A DNA stretch of 60,000 bases from Symsagittifera roscoffensis (Eukaryota > Xenacoelomorpha > Acoela > Convolutidae), in assembly GCF_963678635.1 (NCBI RefSeq), contig NC_087063.1:55395504-55455503 (forward strand), given 5' to 3'. The position numbers and the translations under genes were made by a program. The notes beneath the pieces were generated by a model. That model was not told the origin of the DNA and did no database searches. It worked only from the letters and a program-made list of their open reading frames with translations. Below, one piece after another: positions 39,991 to 53,287 of the stretch (position 1 is its first letter; every line of letters starts with the position of its first letter).

Positions 39991-40611
39991 GTAAAGTTCT
40001 TCTATTATGGATTCTTGCTTTGCTGCGTTTTTTTTTGTCTCCGATTTTTCGAAGTCGATCGAACTGAAAGTGAAATCAAAAGAGCAATCAACTGGGAAAA
40101 GTACGGCGCACAGACTGCATATACTTTAATTGTGTTTTGTTTTAAACCTTTTTTTTTTCATCGAAACGTGTTGTCTCGCAACCCTGTTTTGAAGCGACCG
40201 ACCGGTGCATTTTGAGTTAGTTATCTACGGTATTTGTCTAAAATTAATATAATTTGGGACCCCTCTATCACACTTGTTCCTAGCAGTTGGCATTTATTTA
40301 ATTATATAAGTATTCGGGCTATTTTTCATCCCCCACCCTAGAATTAATCATAGGGATTTTTCTGGATTCAATATTGAAACATTTGGTATGATAGAATTGA
40401 GGTAATCAGAACATTAGTGTAAACATTGCATTGGCGTGCAGGCGAGATTTTTGACGGGCTGAATGAAATGATACGCAGCCATTTTGATCGTTCGAGGTGT
40501 ACCGAAACCCCATGTGACCCTATTTGGGAACATTTTATGCACCGCTTGCAATGTTTTGTAAGTTTTAACAGTCAAAAATATTTTTGAAAATACAAGATTT
40601 GTTTTTTGCAG

Positions 40612-40796
40612 TTAATCGTGGAAGAAATGGTCAAGGAGGCGGAAGTGGTTATGTGCCCATGAATGCCTCGTCAGAGGAGCAAGTAGTGAACCAGAGGAAA
40701 CTCAAAAGAGAACTGGAAAAGGCATTCGAAGGAGTTGCAAAGAAGTTGGGCAAGGGCTTCAACAAGGTAATTTCTAATTGGGTGTCTGGCAAATAA
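40612..40796 (+). CDS. Possible terminal exon of a small host gene
   Basis: A polypyrimidine tract and acceptor (GTTTTTTGCAG, ending 40,611) precede an open stretch to TAA at 40,794-40,796. Its phase fits the donor at 39,990: the last G of the upstream exon plus TT makes a Val codon, so a 621-base intron would keep the frame. The exon encodes a Gly-rich start (GRNGQGGGSGYVPMN) and a basic amphipathic helix (RKLKRELEKAFEGVAKKL). I recognise no family. The matching phase is suggestive only, since one in three pairs would match by chance. Confidence 0.35.
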
Positions 40797-43474
40797 GACG
40801 ACAGCTGTTAAGGCGACAACCGATTTTGATGGGATGTTAAGACGACGCTATTTGCAATTTCAGCAATTTTATTTCTGAGAAATACGGTTTCCTTAAATTA
40901 GAGCAGTTAAATTTACATGTTTTAATTCTAATTTGTCTTGTCTTATTTACTTAGCAACTTCTAATCGCACTCCTTAGTAGCTATTGAATTGTGTGACTCA
41001 GTGCTGAATTTATTTGTTCAGATAAAACGTCTCAAACGTGTTTTTATCAACGTGAAATCACGTTGATACGTGAAATCACGATAAAACGTCTCGAACGTGT
41101 TTTTATCAACGTGAAATTTGACGCAAAACGAAAGCCTCGAAGACAATATTTAAATAATTTTATGGGAATTAATTAAATATTGTTTTATGGTTTTTTTATA
41201 ATATAACCAGAATTAATTTTATGGGGTTTGTTTTTCGGCTCGGTTACACATTGTTTTCATTTATAGCCAATGCCAAATTGTTCGCAATATAGGTGACCTT
41301 GAACCCTTCAATCGGTCAAAACCTCTAACTTTTAGCAAATAATCTGAAATGGTTTTTCCGCGTGGAAATTAGTAATAAACTGGAAAGCGACGTTCAGATT
41401 CGTTGAGTGAAAAGGATATTGCCAACAATTTAGAGTTACCTACAGAATTCGGTAAAGTCAATGGTTGCGCAGTAAAAGTGATTTTTTTTATCTGGTGAGA
41501 GGAACACAGCTGTTTATGCTCATTTTATGCATTTTATGGCTCATTTTATACACGCTGCTTTTTTCAATTTACATGCAAAGGTTTGTGTTATTACACGAGT
41601 TGAATTTTTCCCAATCCAACTTGCGCCCATCTAATTAGAAATTAGCTGCCAATGGAATTTGGAGATCGGAGTTCGATTCTCGTAAAGGGCAATTCTGTTT
41701 GATTCTGTTTTATTTTGAAGTTTCTTTTTGGCATTTTTGAGTTTATTTGCGATGTGCAGTTAGCCCTTTGATTTAATTTAGGGAATGTTTTTGGTTTCTT
41801 TTTAATTTAATTACTTGAAGGCAAAAATTTAGCTCTCCAATTACAAGGCAATAATGGAGCTTGACTTCTTGTCAAACAATTAGTCAAGTTTTTAGGTTCC
41901 CCGTGGAATATGAAATCCATTCGTTCAGTTTCTTATGAGTGAGATAATTTTTACCACAAATGTCGATTTTAAATGTTCTTGAACTTAATAAAGAGCTTCA
42001 TTGTGTTGCATTTTTTCTGTTAACCGTTAATTTGGAAAGTTAAGAAACATTTTGCCTTGTTTTTTTCCGAGTTGGTGAATTCTTTTGCAATTGCTTGTTG
42101 GATCTGTATTTTTGTTGTTCAGACTTTCGAAGAACACGGATTTCATATGCTTGGGGTGGTTTTTTTATTCAGTTTTTTTATAGGCTTCAACGCTATATTT
42201 TGGGGTTCGATTTTTGATCATCATTGGTTTTTTGGCACGTTGCTTGAGCAGTCGTTGGCGGTTATTGATCCAGTTTATGTTTCAATTTAGGTACTTTATG
42301 TACTATGTTTCAATTTAGGTATTTCCAATCTTTTCATTTTTGAATGTCCTTAAATTGGGTCTTTTGCCGTTAGCAATTTTGTTAGAATGTGTAAGAATTC
42401 TGTTGGACGTTCTATGTCGTTGACCTCAGACATTGTGCATGTCTGTATTTTAAGTTTCCCTGCTATTCGATTTTTTTTTCGGTTTTAAACTAACTCGTTT
42501 CAATTTTGCCGATTTTTTCTTGGCTTAGTTGTCTCGTTCTGGGTCGTTTGAAATACGATAACAGTTTTTTTCCCGTGCCCTCACCTAATAATAAACGATT
42601 GCTCACTCAAGCTTTATCGGCTTTTTTTTTTACTGATTCATAAAATCTTTGATTTGTTTTCACTCAATATGTGCTTCCTACGAGATAAACGTATGTTAAT
42701 TGAGGTAAACCATGTTTTCTTTGAATTTTTTAAGAGTCGTTGAAGGTAGTTCAGATTTTTTATAAGTCGTGATTACGTTTCTGTTTTTTTTTCTTGCAAA
42801 AAAAATCACATTTACTTTTTCGCTGTCTGACTTTTAATTTCTTCAGTTTAAAAGTTCAGTTTAGATCCTTTTCTAAAAGGAGGAAGGAAAACTCCACAAT
42901 CAAACATCATAATTGTTCAGATCACCAAAAACGTGATCAATTTCTAGTTTCGAAAAAGGAATTAAATGTTTCAGATTTCTCTGCGAAATATAGTTTTTAC
43001 TTATTGATCCACCTTTTTCAAATTGAAGTAGTTTTATCAAAAAAATGCGAATCCTAAATTTTTCTTGAAATTCTTATTTTCAGCTTTGAGGCCAAATTTT
43101 TGCCCATGAAATTCGACAGTTGAAGTTTTTTTTCTGTTTTTTTTTGTGTTCATTGGCTCGTTTCCAACTGTCTGTTTGTTATGTGGTTTCGTTCTGTCAG
43201 CCAGCTTGCTATGTTAAGTTTGTAAATGTTCGTGGGTGATGCGATTGAAAAAGAGCATTTTTTGGTCTCTAGTAGTAACAAAAGTGGAATAATCTTTGAT
43301 CTAATTAACAATGAAAACTGTTTCAAACTTAAACAGCCATTTTTTGTGAAGATAAAGAACATTTTTATGATGTGGAAAATATTTCAACCTTAACTTCAGC
43401 TGAGGGATCCAAAAACACTATTAAAGCGAGAAAAGATGGCAACATTATTGTTCCGACTTTCGATACGAAAGTAA
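40797..43474. other. AT-rich intergenic stretch without a recognised gene
   Basis: Long T-rich runs and no convincing coding frame. The only structure seen is the hairpin repeat at 41,020-41,125. A tRNA-like patch near 41,622-41,691 is too degenerate to call. An ORF at 42,057-42,290 is Phe-rich, as expected from T-rich chance sequence. Confidence 0.6.
41020..41125. repeat. Duplicated hairpin repeat
   Basis: The phrase GATAAAACGTCTC.AACGTG then TTTTTATCAACGTGAAAT occurs twice (about 41,021 and 41,080). Between the copies ATCAACGTG, a 4-base loop and CACGTTGAT (41,047-41,068) form a perfect 9-bp stem. Confidence 0.75.
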
Positions 43475-44005
43475 CGGAATATTTGTGCTGGGGGTGGTTT
43501 TTTTTTCTTCGGACAAACTTCGACTTTTTAACTAGTAATTTTTACGGAATTTTTTTATATCATTCAAAAGGTATTGTTGTCCTGAGCTTAAATTCGAAAA
43601 GATATTTCGCCTGTGATCATTTTTCGTACAGTTATGAGGGTTTAAAGATTGCCATTTTGACCAATTTGGGACAATTAACGCGCGATATAATTCGCGCTAT
43701 TAACGCGTAAGCGGAGATTTGATTTAATCCGTCTTATAAATCGTTCCAAATTGGTTGAACGAAGCTTAATTGCCATAATTGATTTGTTACAAGGAACGAA
43801 ATCTCTCTTTTTGTACTTTATATGGCGTGAGGGGGAATGATTTTCATTAAAAAAATTCAAATTTAAAAAAAAAAAATTTCATTTTATTTTATTTCATTTA
43901 ATTTTTTTAATGTTATTACTGCTGCTCCATAAACCTTTAAAGGCAGTCGGAACATTCAGGGCTTCCTCCTGATACGAGCAGTCTTTTTAAATCTGAAAAT
44001 TTTTG
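43475..44005. repeat. Dispersed repeat, copy B (empty site)
   Basis: Same repeat as 6,762-7,490 and in the same orientation. It lacks the 206-bp insertion found in copy A; the uninterrupted target reads GAAAAGAT at 43,596-43,603. It contains a short palindrome near 43,679-43,710 (GCGCGATATAATTCGCGC). Confidence 0.65.
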
Positions 44006-44974
44006 AAATGCATAATTGATAGACACTAAGTTATCTCAGACTTAGTACATGCAAAGGGGTGAACATTGTCAGGTAGGTCCAAAGATTTTATATGGCAGGG
44101 TTTCCATTGCAAGTAATCATGTAATTAAATCAATGCTTACCTATATCATGCGCTTTCGCAGCATTAAGTTGCATCATCATGAATAATCATTCTTCTGAAA
44201 ATGTGGTCACAACTTGCACTTAAAAAACAGCATACAATACTTAAAACATTAAGAAAGAAAAGAATAGGAACAAGCTAGTCAGGGAATAGAACATGTATCC
44301 AGGCGTGTCTCGTGTTACCTTAGTTTAGAATAATTATTATTATCGATGATGCAACTTTATATTGCGAAAGCCCTTGTTATAGGCGCGTGCTCGAATAATT
44401 GACTGGTATCAATGCTGTTGGCTTTCCAGTGCAATGGACAATTTTTTTTGATCAGTTCTTAAATGGATTCCTTTTCTTCAAAAATCTTCTCAGATTAGAA
44501 AAAAAATACGGCGTGTGCTTGATTCTGTGTAAATCAAAGAGTTTTAAAAAATGGTTGTTTCTCTTGTTTTTTTCCTTCATTGATTTTTTTATGGCTATCG
44601 GAAGTATATGTTGGTTTTGTTTATGATAGGTTAAGGTCAGTGATGGAATTTCGACGGAATTGTATCTCCAAGTACAGGCTTTTTCGTGGATGTGTGACAC
44701 AGAGGAAACAACAAAGAACTGCCTCCATTTTGGAAGAGTGAAAAGAAAACGGGCTACAAAAATATAGTGACTGAAGTTAAACAACAACATGCGCCGGCGC
44801 CTCTTTGTGGAAGAATTCTAGCAGAAGAAGTGTGTTTGGGTTAACGTTTAGAGGTTACTGCCCTCATTATTACTAATGTGGCTAATGGAGTCCAAACTAC
44901 TTGTTCACGGAGTGAAGTTCACGGAGTAAAAAAAATAGCTGCAGGCTCGGCTGTGAATAAAAACATACGAAAAT
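44006..44974. other. Intergenic stretch without a recognised gene
   Basis: I see no gene, repeat copy or clear regulatory site. The open frames at 44,399-44,790 overlap on opposite strands and look like chance. Confidence 0.5.
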
Positions 44975-47760
44975 AGCAGAAAAAGCCTTTAACCCTTGAG
45001 TGAAATTTATTGAGCATTTTTTCAAAACTCAGAAGTTAAATAACAAGCTTGTGCTATATTTTTCTACAAAAAATTTTAATGCCATTTCATGATTGGCATG
45101 TTTCTTGCTTAGAAGTCAACCTGTCAAATTGCCATTTTGCAATATTCTAGACTAATCTATGAGCTCTCTGAATTCTTTATTTATGTTGCTGAAAACTTAA
45201 TTCGATATATGTAACCCGTACCACAAAATTGCTCCATATTGAATTGAAGCAATCTAATTTTATCACCCTATGTTTCCCACTTGATATTTGCTATTGTCGA
45301 ACAGGTTTTCTACAATTTTTTTTTAACAATAACTTCAATGCTCATTAAGGGACGGTCGGAACCATTCAGGACTTTGTCTTGATTTGCGAATTGTCTTGTT
45401 TGTATTACACACGCATGTTATAATCTGTTATATTTCATTTTTTTTTAACATCGAAACTCAATTGCAATCATGTTTCATCCATGGACTCCCAGTGAAAGAA
45501 AACACGTGTAGTTTTTATGTTGTACGCAACTCGAACGTTTAGGTCGTGCACATATTAAGTTTAAGGTCGTGCAAAACCGGTCTTTCAGTCGGGCACAACC
45601 ACTCCCAACAAAAATGTAACCATATATTGACTAAAAAATACACTTCAAGGACCCCGAAGTTTCTATGGAATTATTTAATTTACAAAAAAATTTAAAGATA
45701 AAAAATTTTACATTTATTTGTCCAACCATATATTTGTAAAAACAAGCAAATTAGCTCTTTGAAAATGAACACCACAATTTGTCTAAACCATCTAATGTTA
45801 GGTTCAATTTAAAGGCTGCGCATTAAGACAAAATTTGGATGAGCGTCAGTGTACTTATACTACATTGAGTTTTATCGATCTACTAATCACCGCAGTCAAG
45901 TCACTTCAAGTCAGCCATTGTTAAGTTGGTCATTGGTTTTTCGGATGATTTGCAAGACCACCTTGATGTCCAATACAAAATGCTCCTCTTTGTCCAAATG
46001 CGGTAAATTTATACTGGAGGGTATTTTTCTTCACTCATTTTTTCAAATTATTTTTATAACTCATCAAAAGTATCTACTCTCGGAATTCAAACGTAACGTA
46101 AAAAGAATTTTTCGCTGTTTTTTGTGCAAAGTCCCGATGTTTTGAAACTCGGGTTGACCTAAAAAGCATATCATACAATTTAATGCTTGGAAATTTTTCA
46201 ATGAAAATAGCAGAATAAGCCTTCAACCCTTCAATGAAATTTAATCTGCATTTTTTTGGAATTGAATAACAAGCTTGTGCTATATTTTTCTACAAAAACT
46301 TTTTTTTGCCATAGCATGATTGGCATGTTTCTTGCTTAGACGTCAACCTTTGAAATTGCCATTTTGCAATAGTCTAGACTAGTCTATGAGCTCTCTGAGT
46401 TCTTTATTTATGTTGATGAAAACTTCATTCGATATATGTAACCCGCACTACAAAATTGCTCCTTTTTGAATTGAAGCAACCTAATTAGTCGTGTTATTTT
46501 ATCACCCTATGTTTCGCACTTGATATTTGATATTGTCGAACAGGTTTTCTTCAATTTTTCTTTACAAACTTCAATGCTCATTAAGGGACGGTGGAACCAT
46601 TCAGGAGTTAGTCTTGATTTGCGAATTGTCTTGTTTGTTTTACACATGCATGTTATAATCTGTTATATTTCATTTTTTTTAACATCGAAACTCAATTGTA
46701 ATCAGGTATCATCCATGGACTCCCAGTGAAAGAAAACACGTGTAGTTTTTATGTTGTACGCAACTCGAACGTTTAGGTCGTGCAAAACCGGTCTTTCAGT
46801 CGGGCACAACCATCCCCAACAAAAATGTAACCATATATTGACTAAAAAATACACTTCAATGACCCCGATGTTTCTATTGAATAATTTAATTTACAAAAAA
46901 ATTTAAAGATAAAAAATTTTACATTTATTTGTCCAACCATATATTTGTAAAAACAAGCAAATTAGCTCTTTGAAAATGAACACCACAATTTGTCTAAACC
47001 ATCTAATATTAGGTTCAATTTAAAGGCTGCGCATTAAGACAAAATTTGGATGAGCGTCAGTGTACTTATACTACAATGAGTTTTATCGATCTACTAATCA
47101 CCGCAGTCAAGTCACTTCAAGTCAGCCATTGTTAAGTTGGTCATTGGATTTTCGGATGATCTGCAAGACCACCTTGGTCTCCAATACAAAATGCTCCTCT
47201 TTGTCCAAATGCGGGAATTTAATACTGGAGGGTATTTTTCTCCACTCATTTTTTCAAATTATTCTTATAACTCATCTAAAGTATCTACTCTCGGAATTCA
47301 AACGTAACGTAAAAAGAATTTTTTTGCTGTTTTTTGTGCCAAGTCCCGATGTTTTGAAACTCGGGTTGACCTAAAAAGCATATCATACAATTTTATGCTT
47401 AGAAATTTTTCAATGAAAATAACAGAATAAGCCTTCAGCCCTTCAATGAAATTTAATCAGCATTTTTTTTATATTGAATAACAAGCTTGTGCTATATTTT
47501 TCTATAGAAACTTTTTTTGTCATAGCATGATTGGCATGTTTCTTGCTTAGACATCAACCTTTGAAATTGCCATTTTGCAATAGTCTAGAGTAGTCTATGA
47601 GCTCTCTGAATTCTTTATTTATGTTGCTGAAAACTTAATTCGATATATGTAACCCGCACTACAAATTTGCTCCTTTTTGAATTGAAGCAATATAATTAAT
47701 TGTGTTATTTTATCACCCTATGTTTCGCACTTGATATTTGATATTGTCGAATGGGTTCTT
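44975..47760. repeat. Tandem array, proximal part: 1.2-kb unit in two and a third copies
   Basis: The phrase AGCAGAATAAGCCTT(C/T)AACCCTT marks unit starts near 44,975, 46,210 and 47,422. The period between the full copies is about 1,211 bp (for example 45,849 to 47,060). Units hold anchor phrases such as AACAAGCTTGTGCTATATTTTTCTAC, GAGCTCTCTGAATTCTTTATTTATG, AGGGACGGTCG.AACCATTCAGGA and TGGTCATTGG.TTTTCGGATGATTTGCAAG. No intact coding is present. Copies differ by a few percent. Confidence 0.88.
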
Positions 47761-47784
47761 GGGTCATTGGGTTTTCGGATGATT

Positions 47785-48165
47785 TGCAAGAGGCTGTCCG
47801 TGTGCTTGTTTTCAGCTGTTTTAACAAAAGCCAAATCGTTGATGCCTTTCTTTGAAAGTTTCTGAATCATTTCTGTGCAGACAGTGTTGATAACTTCATA
47901 CCAAGGATGATCCTTTCGATCGTTGCGTGTAGGGTTTTGTTCTCAAGGACGTCGACATAAATTCTTTTGATTACTGAAATTAAAGTGGGTCGTGCTACTC
48001 TTTGATCCAATTCCGATTTCAAGCTTACTCATTTCCTCGTGAAGTTTATCTCGAAACACGAAGCCAAAAGATTTGGAATGTTTGTGTGCCTCAAATTTGT
48101 CCGCTACGTTAAATAACAGACAAAGATGTCCATCATTTAGCTTCCCTCGCTGCTGGTAATTGTTA
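47785..48165 (-). pseudogene. Broken copy 1 of an unidentified repeated gene
   Basis: On the minus strand this reads KLNDGHLCLLF-, then FEAHKHSKSFGFVFRDKLHEEMSKLEIGIGSKS-, a short gap, then VLENKT-type and IERIIL-type phrases. The same order appears in the copies at 49,400-50,400, 52,286-53,287, 54,260-54,889 and 55,580-55,985. Stops and shifts interrupt it. I do not recognise the protein. Confidence 0.5.
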
Positions 48166-49399
48166 TTTTTTTAAATAAAAAGTCTGGGTGCCCAATATAA
48201 AAAACGCTCCTTCTTGTCCAAATGCGGAAAATTTATACTAGGGGGTATTTTTATTCACTCATTTTTTCAAATTGTCTTTATACCTCATCAAAGGTATCTA
48301 CTCTCGGAATTCAAACTTATAAAGATGTTTTCTTTTGTGTGAAGTCCCGATGTTTTGAAACTCGGGTTGACCTTAAAAGCGTATCATACAAATTTTTGCT
48401 TGGAAACTTTTCTTTGAAGATAGCAGAATAAGCCTTTAACCCTTCAATGAAATTGAATGAGCTTTTTTCGACACTCTGGGGATGAAAAACAAGCTTGTGC
48501 CAAATATTTCTAGAAATTTTTTTCCATGCCATAGCATGATTGTCATGTTTCTTGATTAGACGTCAACCTGTGAAATTGCCATTATTGCATGAATCTAGAC
48601 TAATCTATGAGCTCTCTGAATTCTTTATTTTTGTTGTTAAAAACCTAATTCGGTATATGTAACCCACACTACAAAATTGCTCCATATTGAATTGAAGCAG
48701 TCCAATTAGTCGTATTATTTACACCCTATGTTTCATACTTGGTATTTGTTATTGTCGAACAGGTTTTTAAAATTATTTTTTAACAACTGTTGAATGCTCA
48801 TTGAGGGACGGTCGAACCATTCAAGACTTTGCCTTGAGTTGCGAATTGTCTTTTTTGTATTACACACGCATGTTATAATTTGTTATATTTCACTTTTGTA
48901 AAACTTGAAACTCAAATGTAATCAGTTTTAATTCATGGACTTCCAGTAAAGGAAAACACGTGTAGTTTTTAGGTTGTACAGAACTCGAACGTTTAGGTCG
49001 TACAGAAATTTTCGTTTAGGTCGTGCAAAACTCGTTTTTTACGTCGGGCAACCATCCCTATCAAAAATTCCATCATATATTGACTTAAAAATGTACACTT
49101 TATTGAACCCGCAATTTCTTTTGAATATTTTAATTTACGAAAAAAAAGTTTTTTTTTTTGAGAAATTATTGCATAGATTTTTCCAACTGAAAACTGAAAA
49201 ATTAGCTTGTTGAAAAAGAGCACAACAATGTGTCTAACCTATCTAAAACTAGGTCCAATTTTAAAGGCGGTGCATTTAGCTAAAATTTAAACGAGCGTCA
49301 ATGTAATTCTATTACATTCAGTTGTATCGATGTACTGATTGTCGCAGCCAAGTCGCTTCAAGTCAGCCGAGTTTATGTTGGTCATTGGGTTTTCGGATG

Positions 49400-49990
49400 A
49401 TTTGCAAGACGCTGTCTTTGTGCTTGTTTTCAGCTGTTTTTAACAAAAGCCAAATCGTTGATGCCTTTCTTTGAAAGTTTCTAAATCATTTCAGTGCAGA
49501 CAATGTTGATAACTTCATCCTCAAGGATTATCATCTCGCACTTCGTGTAGGGTTTTGTTTTCAAGGACGTCGACATCAATTCTTTTGAGTGTTGAATTTA
49601 ATTTTGGTCAATATCCGTTGCAAAGATATGATAATTTGGAAAAAAGTGTCTCTAGATCCATCTAGGCTCACTGGTGGACTGAAATTTGACTCTTCGATTC
49701 AATTCTGAATTGAAGCTTAATCATTTCCTCATATCGTTCATTTCGAAACATGAAGTCATAAATGCCGGCATAATTGTGTACCTCATAATTGTGTCCGATC
49801 TCTTGTATAGCCTACAAAATTCCCTCGCTGCGTTTTCTCGTTTGTTTCCCGAGTACCTGGGTGTCCAATACAAAAATGTTACTCGTTTCCTAAACCGGAA
49901 CATATTACGTCGAGATACTTTTTTTCCGTGCTGTAAATTGGCCTCCAAATTTCTTTCCCAAATGGATAGCAAGGCTCATTATTCTTTGAA
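49400..49990 (-). pseudogene. Broken copy 2 of the repeated gene, N-terminal part
   Basis: Minus-strand reading starts MLSIWERNLEANLQHGKKVS and continues RRNMFRF-KRV-FLYWTPRYSG, then a cysteine-containing stretch and FEMNDMRK, after which stops occur before the VLENKT/IERIIL-type block near 49,520-49,440. Compare the better kept copy at 54,260-54,889. Confidence 0.5.
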
Positions 49991-50109
49991 ACCCTTTGTT
50001 TTTAGAAAGTCACTGCCGAGCATAGTTTTTACGCCCGGGTGGGCATCTTTGCACCAAAAATGCTTTAAAAACACTGACCCAGGTTTGATCTGTTCTGGTT
50101 AAATTGAAT

Positions 50110-50400
50110 AGCTTAAATTGATCTGTTCTGCTTCATCCTCAAGGATATCCTTTCGAACGTCGCGTGCTTGGTTTTGTTCTCAAAGACGTCTACGTAAATT
50201 CTTTTGATTCTGGAAAATAAATCGGGTCGTGGCACTCCTCGATCCAATTCCGGTTTCACGCCTTCTCATTTCCTCGTATCAGTTATCTCGAAACCCGAAG
50301 TCAAAAGTTTTGGAATGTTTGTGTATCTCAAATTTGTCCGATACCTTGAATAACCGACAAAGATGCCCATCGTTTATCTTCCCTCGCTGCTTGTAATTGT
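50110..50400 (-). pseudogene. Broken copy 3 of the repeated gene, middle part
   Basis: Minus-strand reading INDGHLCRLFKVSDKFEIHK followed by SKTFDFGFRDN and an EEM phrase. It belongs to the subfamily seen at 47,785 and 55,580 and differs from its neighbour at 49,400. Confidence 0.45.
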
Positions 50401-52285
50401 TTTTTAACAAAAAAAACCTCGGTGTCCAATAGAAAATGCTCCTCTTTGTCCAAAAGCGGGAATTTTATACTAGAGGGTATTTTTATTCACTCATTTTTTC
50501 AAATAGTTTTTATACCTCATCAAAAGTATCTACTCTCGGATTTCAAAGGTAAACATATTTTTTTGCTGTTTTTTGTGTAAAGTCCCGATGTTTTGAAACT
50601 CGGGTTGACCTAAAGAGGATATCATACAATTTTATGCTTGGAAATTTTTCAGTGAAAGTAGCAGAATAAGCCTTCAACCCTTCAATGAAATATAATGAGC
50701 ATTTTTTGGAATTGAATAACAAGCTTGTGCTATATTTTTCTACAAAAACTTTTTTTTGCCATAGCTTGATTGGCATTGTTTCTTGCTTAGACGTCAACCT
50801 GTGAAATTACCATTGTGCAATTGTCTAGGCTAATCTATGAGCTCTCTGAATTCTTTATTTATGTTGCTGAAAACTTAATTCGATATATTTAACACGCAGT
50901 ACAAAATTGCTCCTTTTTGAATTGTAGCAATCTAATTAATCGTGTTATTTTATCACCCTGTGTTTCCCATTTGATATTTGATATTGTCGAACGGGTTTTT
51001 CAAAATATTTTCTTAACAACAACTGTTCAGTGATCATTAAGGGACAGTCGAACCATTCAGGAGTTTGCCTTGATTTGCCAAGTCAGCCGAGTTTATGTCC
51101 CTTCTTGTCCAATTGCGGAATTTTTTTTACCGTAGGGTTTTTTGTTCACTCGTTTCTTCAAATTGTCTTTATACCTCATCAAAGGTATCCACTCTCGTAA
51201 TTCAAACGTAAAAGATTTTTTTTTCTGAAAGTCGCGATGTTTTGAAACTCGGGTTGACCTAAAAAGCGTATCATACAAATTTTTACTTGGAAACTTTTCA
51301 ATGAAAATAGCAGAATAAGCCTTTAACCCTTCAATGAAATTGAATGAGCTTTTTTCGACACTCTGGGGATGAAAAACAAGCTTGTGCCAAATATTTCTAG
51401 AAATTTTTTTTCATGCCATAGCATGATTGTCATGTTTCTTGATTAGACGTCAACCTGTGAAATTGCCATTATTGCATGAATCTAGACTAATCTATGAGCT
51501 CTCTGAATTCTTTATTTTTGTTGTTAAAAACCTAATTCGGTATATGTAACCCACACTACAAAATTGCTCCATATTGAATTGAAGCAGTCCAATTAGTCGT
51601 ATTATTTACACCCTATGTTTCATACTTGGTATTTGTTATTGTCGAACAGGTTTTTAAAATTATTTTTTAACAACTGTTGAATGCTCATTGAGGGACGGTC
51701 GAACCATTCAAGACTTTGCCTTGAGTTGCGAATTGTCTTTTTTGTATTACACACGCATGTTATAATCTGTTATATTTCACTTTTGTAAAACTTGAAACTC
51801 AAATGTAATCAGTTTTAATTCATGGACTTCCAGTGAAGGAAAACACGTGTAGTTTTTAGGTTGTACAGAACTCGAACGTTTAGGTCGTACAGAAATTTTC
51901 GTTTAGGTCGTGCAAAACTCGTTTTTACGTCGGGCAACCATCCCTATCAAAAATTCCATCATATATTGACTTAAAAATGTACACTTTATTGAACCCGCAA
52001 TTTCTTTTGAATATTTTAATTTACGAAAAAAAAGTTTTTTTTTTTGAGAAATTATTGCATAGATTTTTCCAACTGAAAACTGAAAAATTAGCTTGTTGAA
52101 AAAGAGCACAACAATGTGTCTAACCTATCTAAAACTAGGTCCAATTTTAAAGGCGGTGCATTTAGCTAAAATTTAAACGAGCGTCAATGTAAATCTATTA
52201 CATTCAGTTGTATCGATGTACTGATTGTCGCAGCCAAGTCGCTTCAAGTCAGCCGAGTTTATGTTGGTCATTGGGTTTTCGGATG

Positions 52286-52876
52286 ATTTGCAAGACGCTG
52301 TCTTTGTGCTTGTTTTCAGCTGTTTTTAACAAAAGCCAAATCGTTGATGCCTTTCTTTGAAAGTTTCTAAATCATTTCAGTGCAGACAATGTTGATAACT
52401 TCATCCTCAAGGATTATCATCTCGCACTTCGTGTAGGGTTTTGTTTTCAAGGACGTCGACATCAATTCTTTTGAGTGTTGAATTTAATTTTGGTCAATAT
52501 CCGTTGCAAAGATATGATAATTTGGAAAAAAGTGTCTCTAGATCCATCTAGGCTCACTGGTGGACTGAAATTTGACTCTTCGATTCAATTCTGAATTGAA
52601 GCTTAATCATTTCCTCATATCGTTCATTTCGAAACATGAAGTCATAAATGCCGGCATAATTGTGTACCTCATAATTGTGTCCGATCTCTTGTATAGCCTA
52701 CAAAATTCCCTCGCTGCGTTTTCTCGTTTGTTTCCCGAGTACCTGGGTGTCCAATACAAAAATGTTACTCGTTTCCTAAACCGGAACATATTACGTCGAG
52801 ATACTTTTTTTCCGTGCTGTAAATTGGCCTCCAAATTTCTTTCCCAAATGGATAGCAAGGCTCATTATTCTTTGAA
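52286..52876 (-). pseudogene. Broken copy 4 of the repeated gene (duplicate of copy 2)
   Basis: Same content as 49,400-49,990, carried along by the 2,886-bp duplication. Confidence 0.5.
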
Positions 52877-52995
52877 ACCCTTTGTTTTTAGAAAGTCACT
52901 GCCGAGCATAGTTTTTACGCCCGGGTGGGCATCTTTGCACCAAAAATGCTTTAAAAACACTGACCCAGGTTTGATCTGTTCTGGTTAAATTGAAT

Positions 52996-53287
52996 AGCTT
53001 AAATTGATCTGTTCTGCTTCATCCTCAAGGATATCCTTTCGAACGTCGCGTGCTTGGTTTTGTTCTCAAAGACGTCTACGTAAATTCTTTTGATTCTGGA
53101 AAATAAATCGGGTCGTGGCACTCCTCGATCCAATTCCGGTTTCACGCCTTCTCATTTCCTCGTATCAGTTATCTCGAAACCCGAAGTCAAAAGTTTTGGA
53201 ATGTTTGTGTATCTCAAATTTGTCCGATACCTTGAATAACCGACAAAGATGCCCATCGTTTATCTTCCCTCGCTGCTTGTAATTGTT
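52996..53287 (-). pseudogene. Broken copy 5 of the repeated gene (duplicate of copy 3)
   Basis: Same content as 50,110-50,400, carried along by the 2,886-bp duplication. Confidence 0.45.

Larger units (their letters stand above)
48420..51097. repeat. 2.7-kb segment, first copy of a near-identical tandem pair
   Basis: Nearly identical to 51,306-53,985 at an offset of 2,886-2,887 bp. Differences are single bases and homopolymer lengths. The boundary is sharp: both copies read GCCTTGATTTGCCAAGTCAGCCGAGTTTATGT-like sequence and then diverge. Confidence 0.92.

Noticed and set aside
41622-41691. A tRNA-like patch with B-box-like GAGTTCGATTCTC and an A-box-like TAGCTGCCAATGG
   Set aside because: The acceptor and T stems do not pair properly and there is no anticodon arm I could define; at most a very old tRNA-derived scrap.
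42057-44626. Several Phe-rich open frames as membrane proteins
   Set aside because: T-rich sequence produces such frames by chance; no start context, splice sites or repeats support them.
49686-50102. A 138-residue plus-strand open frame, repeated at 52,572
   Set aside because: It lies opposite the better supported minus-strand gene fragments and is duplicated only because the whole segment is.
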